This document shows positions 1-9,159 of a stretch of 64,000 bases of DNA, piece after piece. The notes beneath the pieces were generated by a model that had not been told where the DNA came from, made no database searches, and saw only the letters and a program-made list of their open reading frames with translations. The stretch lies in the NCBI RefSeq assembly GCF_014202345.1, contig NZ_JACHGO010000002.1, forward strand, positions 526,545-590,544. Reading direction: 5' to 3'. Positions within the stretch are counted from its first letter, which is position 1. Each line of letters begins with the position of its first letter. This stretch comes from Desulfovibrio intestinalis (GTDB lineage Bacteria; Desulfobacterota; Desulfovibrionia; Desulfovibrionales; Desulfovibrionaceae). The position numbers and the translations under genes were made by a program.

Positions 1-2
1 AT

Positions 3-545
3 TTTCATGAAATTATCCTGCAAGGCGTTGATATGGGATCAGACGCCTACAACTTGATCATGAACAGTGTTGGCAATCATGATATTGCCGTACGGGTCAT
101 TGATGAAGGAACCAATCTGGATCTGGTGGTCAATGCCTATGAGTATGATTTCAGCTCCCATGACGACCTGACAGGAGACAGTGATTTGCTCTTTGTTCGG
201 TTCAATGGCGCAGAGAATCCCAATCAGGAAGAATTTGACCAGACCTTGCACAATATCGGCAAGGTCGGCGATGGCTATGAAAGTGTGCTGCTTGATTTCG
301 TGGGTTCGGGCGACGAGCCTATGTTTGGAGAAAACAACAATCTCGACAGCCTGTTCAACCTGAAGAACAGCGCCAATGAAAATACTGACATCTTCGTTCG
401 CGCCACATCCGATGATGCCATTTTGAATTCTGGCTGGACTGCCAGTGATGAAACCAAGGTGCTGAATGGCGAAACCTACACTGAATACAACGATGCCAGC
501 GGCAATACAATGTATGTGCAGTTGACCACCGAAAGTGGCGGCTAG
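3..545 (+). CDS. C-terminal end of a large, probably secreted protein (5' truncated)
   Basis: The frame is open to the left edge, so only the last ~180 residues are visible. The segment is acidic, rich in Asp, Asn, Gly and Thr, has one or no cysteines, and ends with a short polar tail (VQLTTESGG). This composition is typical of the C-terminal part of large calcium-binding or type I-secreted adhesins, but no repeat or catalytic motif is visible in the part present. A strong terminator follows 20 bases after the stop. The secretion assignment is inference; the reading frame itself is well supported by its unbroken length and the terminator. Confidence 0.6.
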   Translation, partial: FHEIILQGVDMGSDAYNLIMNSVGNHDIAVRVIDEGTNLDLVVNAYEYDFSSHDDLTGDSDLLFVRFNGAENPNQEEFDQTLHNIGKVGDGYESVLLDFVGSGDEPMFGENNNLDSLFNLKNSANENTDIFVRATSDDAILNSGWTASDETKVLNGETYTEYNDASGNTMYVQLTTESGG

Positions 546-563
546 GATTCAGCCATGTAAAGA

Positions 564-598
564 ATAACGGCCCGGGTCAATCCCGGGCCGTTATTTTG
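564..598 (+). terminator. Rho-independent terminator of the left-edge gene
   Basis: A perfect 13-bp stem (ATAACGGCCCGGG / CCCGGGCCGTTAT) with a 5-base loop is followed by TTTG. It lies 19 bases after the stop codon at 545. Confidence 0.85.
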
Positions 599-600
599 TG

Positions 601-770
601 TGGCCGCTCTAGGGGCTGTTTCTAAATAATTCTTTTGTCAAACTGGCTGCGTCAGAAGGCCCTTTTTTACTCCAGTCATGTACCGTAAGAGTACATTCCT
701 TTCGTAAAAAAGGCCTTTTTCCTTGCCCTTGGCGCAAAATCATTTATTTGGAGACAGCCCCTAGCGGCCA
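601..770. repeat. Palindromic intergenic repeat element, copy 1
   Basis: The ends form a long imperfect inverted repeat: TGGCCGCTCTAGGGGCTGT at the left, and its complement ACAGCCCCTAGCGGCCA at the right. The interior also folds back on itself (ACTCCAGTCATGTAC near the centre, paired AAAAAAGGCC blocks on both sides). A second, diverged copy in the opposite orientation lies at 27101-27243. No ORF of useful size is inside, so it resembles a small non-coding mobile or REP/MITE-like element rather than a terminator of one gene. Confidence 0.65.
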
Positions 771-855
771 TACTGCTTTATGAAACCTTTCGCCCAGCTT
801 TAAAATACGCTATCGTACGAGATTAACAGCAAGAATAACTTGAAGGTGGCGCTGC

Positions 856-1935
856 ATGGGTAATTATGTGCTGGACAATGTGGAGCTTGCAGGCTGCTCC
901 GTTGTGCTGGGGGAAACCACGCTGCGCCTTGAAGACGAACCGCAGCACTGGGGCAATGACCGTACGCAGCTGGCGCGTTTGCAGAAGCGGCTGGGCATGG
1001 ATGCACGGCAGGTTGCCGCATCCGGCACTACAACCAGTGACCTGTGCCGTCAGGCTGCAACTTCTCTCATGCTGGCGATGGATATTGCCCCTCAGGATGT
1101 CACGGCCATTGTCTCAGTAACCCAGACCCCAGACTATCTCATGCCGGGGAACGCCTATGTTCTTCATGCCGCCCTTGGCCTTTCCAAGGAAACGGTAGCT
1201 CTTGATGTTTGCCAGGGTTGCGCCGGATTTGTCTATGGTTTGTGGCTGGCTGGCATGATGGCCCAGGCGGCAGGTGGCGATGGAGTATTGCTTTGCGCCG
1301 GGGATACGCTCTCGCGTGTTGCCAACAAAAATGACCACACCACAGCGCCAATTTTTGGCGATGCTGGCAGCGCTGCCTGGATTCGGTTTTGCCCTGATGC
1401 GGAAAAAATGTATTTTGTTCTGCGCGCCGATGGTCACGAACTGGAAAAATTGTACATTCCGGCGGGCGGCGGGCGTATGCCAGCATCTCCATTAACAGGA
1501 GCAGAGGTGGTTTCCGAAGACGGAAGTGCCCGTTCCCTTGATAATCTTCATATGGACGGTGTGGGTATTTTTTCCTTCACCATGTCCGAACAGCCCCGGT
1601 TATTGCATGATATTCTGCAACGCTCCGGCTATAGTGCGGAGCAGATCGACTACTTCGTCATGCATCAGGGCAATCGGTATATTGTTGAAACCGTGGCTAA
1701 AAAAACGGGCATTCCGGCGCAAAAAGTCCCTGTAGCAACATTTTCCCGTTATGGAAATTTGAATTCTGCGTCAATTCCTGGCGTGCTTTGTGGCGAGCTG
1801 GCTTCCACTGCCCGAGAAAAAAACTTGAATGTTGTTTTGCAGGGGTTTGGCGTGGGGCTTTCCTGGGGGGCGTGCCAGACCCGGTTGCGGCATGTTCATT
1901 GCCTTGATCCTCAGCTATACAGCCCCGTCAGCTGA
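856..1935 (+). CDS. 3-oxoacyl-ACP synthase III-like thiolase-fold enzyme
   Basis: A 359-residue protein of the FabH/KAS III family, which condenses an acyl-CoA starter with malonyl-ACP. The triad is in place: Cys122 in CQGCAGFVYGL, His270 in FVMHQGNR, and Asn301 in RYGNLNSASIP, the last close to the family GNTSAASIP motif. It starts at ATG 856 after GAAGGTGG. It stands alone, with no acyl carrier protein or other fab genes beside it, so it may make a special starter unit or a secondary metabolite rather than be the housekeeping FabH. The neighbours give no further clue. The substrate cannot be read from the sequence. Confidence 0.8.
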   Translation: MGNYVLDNVELAGCSVVLGETTLRLEDEPQHWGNDRTQLARLQKRLGMDARQVAASGTTTSDLCRQAATSLMLAMDIAPQDVTAIVSVTQTPDYLMPGNAYVLHAALGLSKETVALDVCQGCAGFVYGLWLAGMMAQAAGGDGVLLCAGDTLSRVANKNDHTTAPIFGDAGSAAWIRFCPDAEKMYFVLRADGHELEKLYIPAGGGRMPASPLTGAEVVSEDGSARSLDNLHMDGVGIFSFTMSEQPRLLHDILQRSGYSAEQIDYFVMHQGNRYIVETVAKKTGIPAQKVPVATFSRYGNLNSASIPGVLCGELASTAREKNLNVVLQGFGVGLSWGACQTRLRHVHCLDPQLYSPVS

Positions 1936-2065
1936 TTCTTCTATTTTTCAGCAGCTTACTTTTGAAATATTTCATATTCCCCAGTTGCCATTCTGCTGAA
2001 ATGCAATTTTGTTATAATTCACAAAGCGTTACGGCGTGCTGCATTTTTGCACAGCGGTAGAGCAT

Positions 2066-3292
2066 TTAAGCTTTTTTAACGTCAGAATGCTCCAACCTGC
2101 TTCGCAGAATGCTGACGGGGTGCTGGCAGGAAGTGCCGCTGCCGTGCTCAATTTGTACCCGGCATGTGCCGCATTCAGAAGCGGTAAGCGTCGCACCGCT
2201 TTCCCGAATTGTGGAAAAGAGCGTAGACCCGACCCGTTGAGCAATTTCATACTTTTCTGTTTTAAAGCCGTAGCTTCCTGAAATGCCACAGCATCCTGCG
2301 TGTGCGTTACTAACGCTGACTCCTGGCAGCCGCCGCAACAGTTCAAGGCTGGGCAGGCCGTTGCCCTGAGCGCGCAAGTGGCAGGGAGCATGATACATGA
2401 TTTTCATGTCTGGCTGATTTTTTCCAGATGCTGCTGGTGCAAGATCCAGCTCGCCGGAGTCAGCACAGGCCAGCAGAAAATCCTGCGCATCTTCCAGGCG
2501 GCAAGCGCCGTACTTCTCTCCCAGATCCGGGAAATACTCGGGCAAATCAACGCGAAACATCAGGGCGCAGCTCGGGCAGCCGGTAACCACTGGTAAACCC
2601 TGATCGCGCCATTGGGCCAGCGAGCGAAGGTTATGCTCTGCATTGCTTCTGGCATGTTGCCAAAAACCATTAGCAACCATTGGCAGGCCGCAGCACACAA
2701 GGTCTTGCGGTACAATAACCTTATAACCTGCGCGGTTCATTGCCCATATCATGTCCAGGCCCGTCTGCGGGTCGTACACGTCAACATAGCAGCCGGGGTA
2801 AAATACCACGCTGCGTCCTGTGTCGGGCTGTTTTACCTGGCGGGCGAGATGGCGAAAATTACGGCCTGCAAAGGCGGGCAGCGGGGCACGCTTATGAATG
2901 CCGAGTTTATGTAACACCTGCCGCGTAAACGGGTTGAGCATGCCGAAGTTTTTCAGGCCCGCAGGGATAAGATGCAGCCATTTGGCCATAAGCTCGCCGT
3001 GTCCCAGAATCCAGTCCCGAAGGCCGGGAGGCGTTTTCTGGCACTGGTCGGCCCGAGCCATCATGTTCAGGCTGGACACAGGCACGCCGTGCGGGCAGGT
3101 GATGTCGCAGTTCTTGCAGTTGGAGCAATAGTGCAAGGAAGGGTCTTCGTTCAGTCCCAAAAGACGAAAACGTTCGTACGCAGGGCCAATCATGCGCGGG
3201 CCAAGAAAATTGGGCGTGGCGTCGGCCACCGGGCAATGCACCACGCATGTGGTGCAGGCGATGCAGTTATCTGGGCTTATGTGGACGCTCAT
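2066..3292 (-). CDS. glpC: Anaerobic glycerol-3-phosphate dehydrogenase subunit C (Fe-S)
   Basis: A 408-residue electron-transfer subunit that links GlpAB to the membrane quinone pool. The N terminus carries two 4Fe-4S motifs (CIACTTCVVHCP near residue 10 and CSNCKNCDITCP near 56). Two CCG-type domains follow, marked by CCGLPMVANG and CCGISGSYGFK. The start at 3292 has a clear GGAGGA ribosome site that overlaps the end of glpB, so the two are translationally coupled. It is the last gene of glpABC. The C-terminal tail after the second CCG domain matches the usual GlpC length. Confidence 0.9.
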   Translation of the reverse strand: MSVHISPDNCIACTTCVVHCPVADATPNFLGPRMIGPAYERFRLLGLNEDPSLHYCSNCKNCDITCPHGVPVSSLNMMARADQCQKTPPGLRDWILGHGELMAKWLHLIPAGLKNFGMLNPFTRQVLHKLGIHKRAPLPAFAGRNFRHLARQVKQPDTGRSVVFYPGCYVDVYDPQTGLDMIWAMNRAGYKVIVPQDLVCCGLPMVANGFWQHARSNAEHNLRSLAQWRDQGLPVVTGCPSCALMFRVDLPEYFPDLGEKYGACRLEDAQDFLLACADSGELDLAPAASGKNQPDMKIMYHAPCHLRAQGNGLPSLELLRRLPGVSVSNAHAGCCGISGSYGFKTEKYEIAQRVGSTLFSTIRESGATLTASECGTCRVQIEHGSGTSCQHPVSILRSRLEHSDVKKA

Positions 3293-3294
3293 TT

Positions 3295-4572
3295 TTATTC
3301 CTCCGAAGCCGCGGCGGCCATACGCCCCGCCTGCCAGCCCGTTGCCACGGCAACGCCGTGACCACTTTTTTCAGCTGCGTAGTCGTAGCCGCCCAGGCTG
3401 CGCCCTGCAAAAAAGACATTGGACCAGCGCGCAGCGGATTGTGAGTCCACAGGGCGCATGGTGTTGTCAACGCAAACGCCAGCACTGGCAAAGAAGTGTT
3501 TGCCAAACAGGTCAGGAGACGCCCACTGCTCAACATCAGCAGGGGCAGCTATATCCAGTCCCATGACGCTTTCGCGTATTTTACCGGGGGCAAGCTCCAG
3601 CCCGCCGCCAAGAATGCCGCCTGTGGCAAGTACAAAGGTTTTGGCTTCGTGGCGGCGTTCCTGCCCGGAGGCTTCAGCTACCAGGGCGGTACAGGCCTTA
3701 TCGCTGGTTTCGGCCCGCAGAACTTTGGCGTTTTCAACCATTTCAAAGTCGTGATCGCGCAGCGCGCGCAACAGGGCGTCGCGCAGCCGCAACCCGCCCA
3801 CACCAGGGGGGATGGACAGCATTTCCACAACGGGACAACCCGCGGCGTTCTCTATGGTCTGCCAGTTTTCCGGCTGTGCCTTGCTACCGCAAAGAGGGGG
3901 CAGCAGCACAAGATCGCAGGACCCTGCATGCGCGGCTAGAGCTTCAATCAGCCACTGACGGCTTTGGGGCCTGTCGATCAAACGGGCAAGGTCAAGAGCG
4001 CTCGCGCTGCGGTGCGCTTCCCCAAGGGGAGAGGGGACCGTCATCTGTAAAAACTCTCTGTCGGCCCATGCCTTATAACGGCGCAACTGGCTTACGACCA
4101 GGGCCGGACGGCAATCGCGCAGACCTTCCACGCTGAGTACAAGCACGCGGCGTGCCGACGTTAAGGCGTCGACATTTACTTTTTCCGGTAGAAGGTATGT
4201 GGGTTTGAGCGTGCCCATAATAGTCGGCGTATGAACGTTGCGGGCCTGCCCGTCCCAACTGGCAGCCGGATGCATGCCCCATTGCTGGGAAGCCATATGA
4301 TGCTGAAAAAAATTCAGGGCCGCGCGCACATTTTCCTGACCCATAAGTCTGTATGGATGCCCGGCTGGCAGCAGAGCCATGCCTGCCCAGGGATCGGGCA
4401 CATACTTGCCGTCAACATAGCCGAGCAGGTCGATATTGCCGCCGCTTATGGCAAGAGAACCCATGCCGGTAGTGAGCATGCGCACCTTTTTGCCCTGGCT
4501 GGCCGCAGTCAGGGCAGCCACCAGCCCGGCCATGCCGGACCCGACTACAAGAACGTCAACAATCCTGCTCAT
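3295..4572 (-). CDS. glpB: Anaerobic glycerol-3-phosphate dehydrogenase subunit B
   Basis: A flavoprotein subunit with an N-terminal dinucleotide-binding fold (VLVVGSGMAGLVAALTA) and a C-terminal FAD-contact region (FFAGRSLGGYDY). The ATG at 4572 is preferred because GGAG sits six bases upstream; an upstream in-frame TTG lacks such a site. It overlaps the 3' end of glpA by 17 bases and its stop lies two bases before glpC, the tight spacing of the glpABC operon. It passes electrons from the GlpA catalytic subunit to GlpC. Confidence 0.88.
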   Translation of the reverse strand: MSRIVDVLVVGSGMAGLVAALTAASQGKKVRMLTTGMGSLAISGGNIDLLGYVDGKYVPDPWAGMALLPAGHPYRLMGQENVRAALNFFQHHMASQQWGMHPAASWDGQARNVHTPTIMGTLKPTYLLPEKVNVDALTSARRVLVLSVEGLRDCRPALVVSQLRRYKAWADREFLQMTVPSPLGEAHRSASALDLARLIDRPQSRQWLIEALAAHAGSCDLVLLPPLCGSKAQPENWQTIENAAGCPVVEMLSIPPGVGGLRLRDALLRALRDHDFEMVENAKVLRAETSDKACTALVAEASGQERRHEAKTFVLATGGILGGGLELAPGKIRESVMGLDIAAPADVEQWASPDLFGKHFFASAGVCVDNTMRPVDSQSAARWSNVFFAGRSLGGYDYAAEKSGHGVAVATGWQAGRMAAAASEE

Positions 4573-6163
4573 GCTCGGCTCCGTCAAGATTGAGGGTGGA
4601 GGCGTATATGGCCCGGCTCAGTTCCATTTCACGGGCTTGCATGCCCCAGAGGGCAAAACGCAGTCCGCCCCAGCGCTCCTGAAGAAAACGCCGCACATTG
4701 TCTGTGGGCGTCAGTTCAAGCTGAACGCCGTGCTCGGTCAAAGCGCCAACCGTGCGCAGGGAGCAGAAGGCCCCCTGGCAGGTTCCCATGCCCAACCGTG
4801 TGCGCAGGCGTATATCCGTAAGGGAAAAAATGGCTGGCTGTCGCGCCACATATTCAATTTCAGCCATACTCACCATTTCGCATTCGCAAAGCAGGGGGTT
4901 GTTTGGCTGCTTTTCGGCAAGTTCCAGCACGCCCGGCAGGTCATCTCCAAGGCGGTCGGCCATGAGGTGCAGCCCCTGCATGGGGAAAAAGCGGGCGGCG
5001 CGTTTGAGCGTGGCTTCGTCCACATCATGTACAAGGGGCTCATCTGCTGTTTTGCACGGAACGCACTGCCCCAGCTTTGCGCAAACCCTGTCGGCAACGC
5101 GTTCGGCCATAAGGCGATAGGTGGTCAGCTTGCCGCCAAAAATACTGACCATGCCCTCCAGCCCCTCGTCTGCATGGTCGACTATGTGGAAATTGCGGCT
5201 GGCCTTGCGCCCAGAAGTTCCACCGGGGGTGTAGAGGGGCCGTGTTCCGGCAAAAGCCCGCAAAATGCGGTACTGATGCACTTGAGGGAAAAGAGGTTCG
5301 CCGATGTCGAGCAGGCGCAGAACTTCTTCGGTGGTTGGAGTTGTATCGTCAGGCTTGTCGGTGGCTGCGGATGTTGTGCCCAGAATGGTAATGGACCCGT
5401 GGGGCACAAAAATATCGCCATCGCCGCTCGGGTGCAGGCGGTTGATTACCCTGGAGGTGAAGCGGTGGTTGAAGACGATTAGGGTGCCTCTGTCGGGCGA
5501 AAGGGAAACATCAAGGCCCGCCATGCCTGCAATATGTCCCGACCACGATCCAGCGGCATTGACGACGCACTGGCAGGCTATTTCAACCGTTTCTCCAGTA
5601 TGGCGATTGACTGCTGTTACGCCGCAGACCTGTCCGTTGCGCAGCGTGATGCCTGTGGCTTCGTGATAGGTGAACATACGCCCGCCATACCTTTGGGCAG
5701 ACATGGCGTTGTGCAGAACCAGCCGGAAGCCGTCAACGCACGAATCAGGCACGCGAAACACGCGCCGTACTTCAGGCGAAAGATGCGGTTCCAGCCGCAG
5801 CGCTTCGGCAACTTCAATTTCCTGTGCGTCGATACCCGCCGTGCGGCATCCATCAATGAATTTTTCCACATAGGAAGGATCATCTTGGGGCGTAAGCGCA
5901 AAAAAACCTTCAGTTTGCTCCACGCACTGTCTGCCGATGCGGCGTACGATCATGTTTTCTTCAATGCATTCGCGAGCGGATTCGTTGTCGTTAACAACGT
6001 ACCGCGCCCCGCTGTGCAGCAGGCCGTGAAAGCGTGAACTGGTGCCGTGCGCAATGCCTCCCTGTTCGAGGAGGATGGCGGGTATGCCGCGCATACTTAG
6101 GTCGCGCAACGTTCCTGTGCCCGTAGCGCCGCCCCCGATAATTACAACGGTGGTTTCCAGCAT
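4556..6163 (-). CDS. glpA: Anaerobic glycerol-3-phosphate dehydrogenase subunit A
   Basis: The FAD-dependent catalytic subunit that oxidises sn-glycerol 3-phosphate to dihydroxyacetone phosphate. It shows the N-terminal FAD motif (VVIIGGGATGTGTLRDL) and the family segments HGTSSRFHGLLHSGARYV and IFGGKLTTYRLMAE. A C-terminal BFD-like [2Fe-2S] domain has Cys pairs CECE and CQGAFC. Its 535 residues match E. coli GlpA in size. It starts at ATG 6163 after AGGG. A LacI-type regulator lies 157 bases upstream on the same strand, with a LacI-like operator in the gap. Confidence 0.92.
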   Translation of the reverse strand: MLETTVVIIGGGATGTGTLRDLSMRGIPAILLEQGGIAHGTSSRFHGLLHSGARYVVNDNESARECIEENMIVRRIGRQCVEQTEGFFALTPQDDPSYVEKFIDGCRTAGIDAQEIEVAEALRLEPHLSPEVRRVFRVPDSCVDGFRLVLHNAMSAQRYGGRMFTYHEATGITLRNGQVCGVTAVNRHTGETVEIACQCVVNAAGSWSGHIAGMAGLDVSLSPDRGTLIVFNHRFTSRVINRLHPSGDGDIFVPHGSITILGTTSAATDKPDDTTPTTEEVLRLLDIGEPLFPQVHQYRILRAFAGTRPLYTPGGTSGRKASRNFHIVDHADEGLEGMVSIFGGKLTTYRLMAERVADRVCAKLGQCVPCKTADEPLVHDVDEATLKRAARFFPMQGLHLMADRLGDDLPGVLELAEKQPNNPLLCECEMVSMAEIEYVARQPAIFSLTDIRLRTRLGMGTCQGAFCSLRTVGALTEHGVQLELTPTDNVRRFLQERWGGLRFALWGMQAREMELSRAIYASTLNLDGAEHEQDC

Positions 6164-6284
6164 GTAATACCCTGCTGTATGTCTAGGTTACTGGAAGCAT
6201 ATCGTACTTTGTGGTGAAGCTGACCGTTACTTTATGTCGCACGGCCTGGGCTCCAGGCACGATGTCTGCTGGTAAAAACCGCAG

Positions 6285-6296
6285 GAAAGCGCTTCA
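6285..6296. promoter_or_regulatory. Putative LacI-family operator upstream of glpA
   Basis: GAAAGCGCTTCA contains an 8-bp perfect palindrome centred on CG, the usual form of LacI/PurR-family operators. It lies between the stop of the LacI-type gene (6321) and the start of glpA (6163), where an operator for the neighbouring regulator would be expected. Binding is inferred. Confidence 0.5.
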
Positions 6297-6320
6297 GCCC
6301 GCACAATATGCTATTTTTCG

Positions 6321-7412
6321 CTACTCGGTCTGACTTGCCCTGGGGGCTCCCGTCGAAGAACGCGCAATGAGCCTGTGGCTTATTTCAACCCGGGTAATGT
6401 TGCGGTTTGAAAGTTGCCCGCTGACTCTCGCATGAAGCAGGTCCAGCGCGTTATGCCCTTTGTCCTGAATATAGTGCTCAACGGTGGTCAAGGCCACCTT
6501 GCCGAAATTTGAGGGCAAAAGATTGTCAAACCCGCAAACGCTGTAATCGCCGGGAATGCTGAAACCGGCATCAAGCACGGCGTCCATGACGCCATAGGCG
6601 ACCATGTCGTTTACAGCGATGAAGGCGGTAATCTTTTTGTCTTCAAAGCAACTGCTGGCAAGCTCATGCCCAACAGTATGCTCGATGAGCAGGTTGTTCA
6701 GTTCAACTTCAGGCGCGATGTTGCGGCTCTTTACCAGCAGGCTGCCCTCCGGGCAGAGCCGGCTGATGGTGGATTGAAGTCCTTTAAGGCGCTGCACGCG
6801 TATGGAGTTGCTGGCATCCAGCGTTGTGGAGATATAGGCCATGTGCTTGTGTCCCAGCTCGCACATATGCTGGGCAATAAGGCTGCCTGCATCATAGTTG
6901 TTAAGTTCAACCGTATCCACGTTGAGGTCAACGCGCCTGTCGCCCATAACAACTACAGGCATTTTGCGTCCTACGCGGGAAAGGACTTCATCGGGATGAG
7001 CCAGCATGGTGAAGATAATGCCCGACATGCCAGTGGACTGCGCAAGCTGCACAGCCGCCAGTTCACTTTCAAGACTACGATACGTTGTGCATATACAGGA
7101 AGTATAGTTTTTTTCCGCTGCTGCCTGCTGTATGGCCTGAATAATGGTGGCATAATACGGATTGGTGACGTTGGGCACGACTATCAATATGACAGGGCCG
7201 TCGCCCATTGCCGCCTTGCCGCGCCGCCCCTGGCCATAGTTGAGTTTGGCAGCGGCAGCCACAACCCCCTTAATGGTTTCTTCCGCAAAAGAAACGCCTT
7301 CGCGCCCGTTAAGAATCATTGAAACCGTAGCGGGGGATACTCCCGCCATGCGGGCCACGTCCGCCAGCGTTGCTTTTTTTGCGGTTCCCCGGTTTTCACC
7401 GTCAACAGTCAT
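6321..7412 (-). CDS. LacI-family transcriptional regulator
   Basis: An N-terminal LacI helix-turn-helix (TLADVARMAGVSPATVSMIL) is followed by the periplasmic-binding-protein-like effector domain (VILIVVPNVTNPYYATII, then FIAVNDMVAYGVMDAVLDAG, then VCGFDNL). The start at 7412 is chosen because AAGGAA lies at good distance; longer in-frame starts lack a site. A short Lys/Thr-rich leader precedes the helix-turn-helix. It is upstream of glpABC on the same strand and divergent from the transporter-phosphodiesterase pair, so it probably controls both arms in response to a glycerol-phosphate-type metabolite (inference). Confidence 0.88.
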   Translation of the reverse strand: MTVDGENRGTAKKATLADVARMAGVSPATVSMILNGREGVSFAEETIKGVVAAAAKLNYGQGRRGKAAMGDGPVILIVVPNVTNPYYATIIQAIQQAAAEKNYTSCICTTYRSLESELAAVQLAQSTGMSGIIFTMLAHPDEVLSRVGRKMPVVVMGDRRVDLNVDTVELNNYDAGSLIAQHMCELGHKHMAYISTTLDASNSIRVQRLKGLQSTISRLCPEGSLLVKSRNIAPEVELNNLLIEHTVGHELASSCFEDKKITAFIAVNDMVAYGVMDAVLDAGFSIPGDYSVCGFDNLLPSNFGKVALTTVEHYIQDKGHNALDLLHARVSGQLSNRNITRVEISHRLIARSSTGAPRASQTE

Positions 7413-7782
7413 CTTTTCTTCCTTTATGCCCACTCTCGTGTATTTTCCGGCTTTGGCCAAAGGTTATGCCCCACCAGTACGTGCGGGTATGAGGCCAATA
7501 TGAGTTATGAGCAACTTTTCATGCTCATAACTTCCCATGTACTTTTCTATGAGTCAATAAAATAAGTTGAAAAATTTAATAATGTTTCAATTGACATAAA
7601 AATCTGCAGCGTGCTAATGCCAGTGAAAAATGCCTATTTGTAGGCTGTTTTTTCGTGTTTGAACTAAATAGAAAATTTTATTTAGCTCAAAATTTTAATT
7701 GTTCTCATTTGTTGTTGAAAAATTATTAAAAATTTTAATGGCAGATGCAGGGGGCACCCCTGTCAAAGCCGCGGAGGGGAAC
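7413..7782. promoter_or_regulatory. Divergent control region between the LacI-type gene and the transporter
   Basis: An AT-rich gap with several dyads. GTTATGAGCA and TGCTCATAAC (7504-7531) form a perfect 10-bp inverted repeat with an 8-base spacer. TCAATTGA lies near 7587. CTAAATA and TATTTAG (7664-7685) form a 7-bp repeat with an 8-base spacer. TTGACA at 7591-7596 with a weak CTAATG 17 bases on could be a plus-strand promoter for the transporter. The dyads may be operators, but none matches the AAGCGCTT site near glpA. Confidence 0.4.
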
Positions 7783-9150
7783 ATGCCAAACGCAGGAAAG
7801 GGAAAACCTACTACCAGCAAAAAAGAAATGCGCAAGGTGGTTATTGCCAGTTTGCTCGGCGCCACCATTGAATGGTACGACTTTTTCCTCTACGGGGTCG
7901 TGGCTGGCATTGTGTTCAACAAACTTTATTTCCCCACCACAGACCCTTTCATTGGAACTATTCTGGCTTACAGCACCTTTGCTATTGGCTATCTGGCGCG
8001 TCCTCTGGGCGGGTTCATCTTTGGGCATTACGGCGACAAGCTGGGCCGCAAGCGCATGCTTATCCTTACCATGCTCATCATGGGCATAGCCACTGTCGGC
8101 ATTGGTCTGGTGCCTACCTACGCATCCATTGGCATTGCTGCTCCCATTCTGCTGCAAACGCTGCGGTTGTGCCAGGGGCTGGGCCTTGGCGGCGAATGGG
8201 GCGGAGCAGTGCTCATGACCTATGAATATGCCGATGAACGTGAAAAAGCTTTTTACGCCAGTATTCCGCAGATGGGCTTGGCCACGGGGCTTTGCCTTGC
8301 TTCTGGTGTGGTAGCCCTGCTTTCGTGGCTGCTGACCAATGAAGAATTCATGCTGTGGGGCTGGCGCGCTGCCTTTATTTTCAGTGTCGTGCTGATTGGC
8401 GTTGCCCTTTATGTGCGTACCCACATTCTTGAAACGCCTGAATTCCGCAAGGTTCAGGAAGAAGGCCATACTGAGAAAAAGGCTCTGCCTATTGTCACCG
8501 TTTGCAAAAACTACCCCGGCAATATTGCTCTTGGTGTGGGCGCGCGCTGGATTGACGGCGTGTTCTTTAACGTTCTTGCTGTATTTTCCATCAGCTACCT
8601 CGTGCAATACATTAACGTTACCCGCACAGAAGCGCTTACAGCAGTTATGATTGCGGCTTTGTTGATGTGTCCCTTTATTCTTATTGCAGGCCGTCTTGCC
8701 GACCGCTTTGGGCGTGGACGTATTTACGGTCTTGCCAGCCTGGCATGCGGCCTGACGATCTTTCCGGCTTTCTGGCTTATGCAGAGCAGTGGCGGCAACA
8801 TGTTCCTTATCGGTCTTGCCATCGCCATTCCCCTCAGCATTTGTTATGCTGGTGTGTTTGGACCGGAAGCCGCGCTTTTTTCGGATCTTTTTCCCGCCGA
8901 AGTGCGCTACACGGGCATATCAATTGTTTACCAGTTTCCGGGTTTTCTTGTGGCTGGCATTGTGCCGGGTGTGTGCACAGTGCTCATGCAGTGGAATGAC
9001 GGCAACCCGTTCTACATTTGCATCTTTGTGCTCATAGCTGCTGCAACCAGCGCATTCTCGGCCTTTACCATTCAACGTCGGCATAATAGAGCCGAGCGCC
9101 TGGCGCATGAGCGTAACGTCATGCAGGCCGAGGCAAATCCGCAAGTCTAG
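7783..9150 (+). CDS. MHS-family major facilitator transporter
   Basis: A 12-helix MFS permease of the metabolite:H+ symporter group. It shows the group signatures GATIEWYDFFLYG in helix 1, RPLGGFIFGHYGDKLGRKR in the loop 2-3 region, and CQGLGLGGEWGGA in helix 4. The start at 7783 is preferred because GGAGG lies five bases upstream; a longer in-frame form from 7699 lacks a ribosome site. It is followed ten bases later by a phosphodiesterase and faces the LacI-glpABC genes, so a glycerophosphodiester or related polyol phosphate is a plausible substrate. That substrate is inferred from context, since MHS carriers vary widely. Confidence 0.85.
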   Translation: MPNAGKGKPTTSKKEMRKVVIASLLGATIEWYDFFLYGVVAGIVFNKLYFPTTDPFIGTILAYSTFAIGYLARPLGGFIFGHYGDKLGRKRMLILTMLIMGIATVGIGLVPTYASIGIAAPILLQTLRLCQGLGLGGEWGGAVLMTYEYADEREKAFYASIPQMGLATGLCLASGVVALLSWLLTNEEFMLWGWRAAFIFSVVLIGVALYVRTHILETPEFRKVQEEGHTEKKALPIVTVCKNYPGNIALGVGARWIDGVFFNVLAVFSISYLVQYINVTRTEALTAVMIAALLMCPFILIAGRLADRFGRGRIYGLASLACGLTIFPAFWLMQSSGGNMFLIGLAIAIPLSICYAGVFGPEAALFSDLFPAEVRYTGISIVYQFPGFLVAGIVPGVCTVLMQWNDGNPFYICIFVLIAAATSAFSAFTIQRRHNRAERLAHERNVMQAEANPQV

Positions 9151-9159
9151 GGGTACGTT

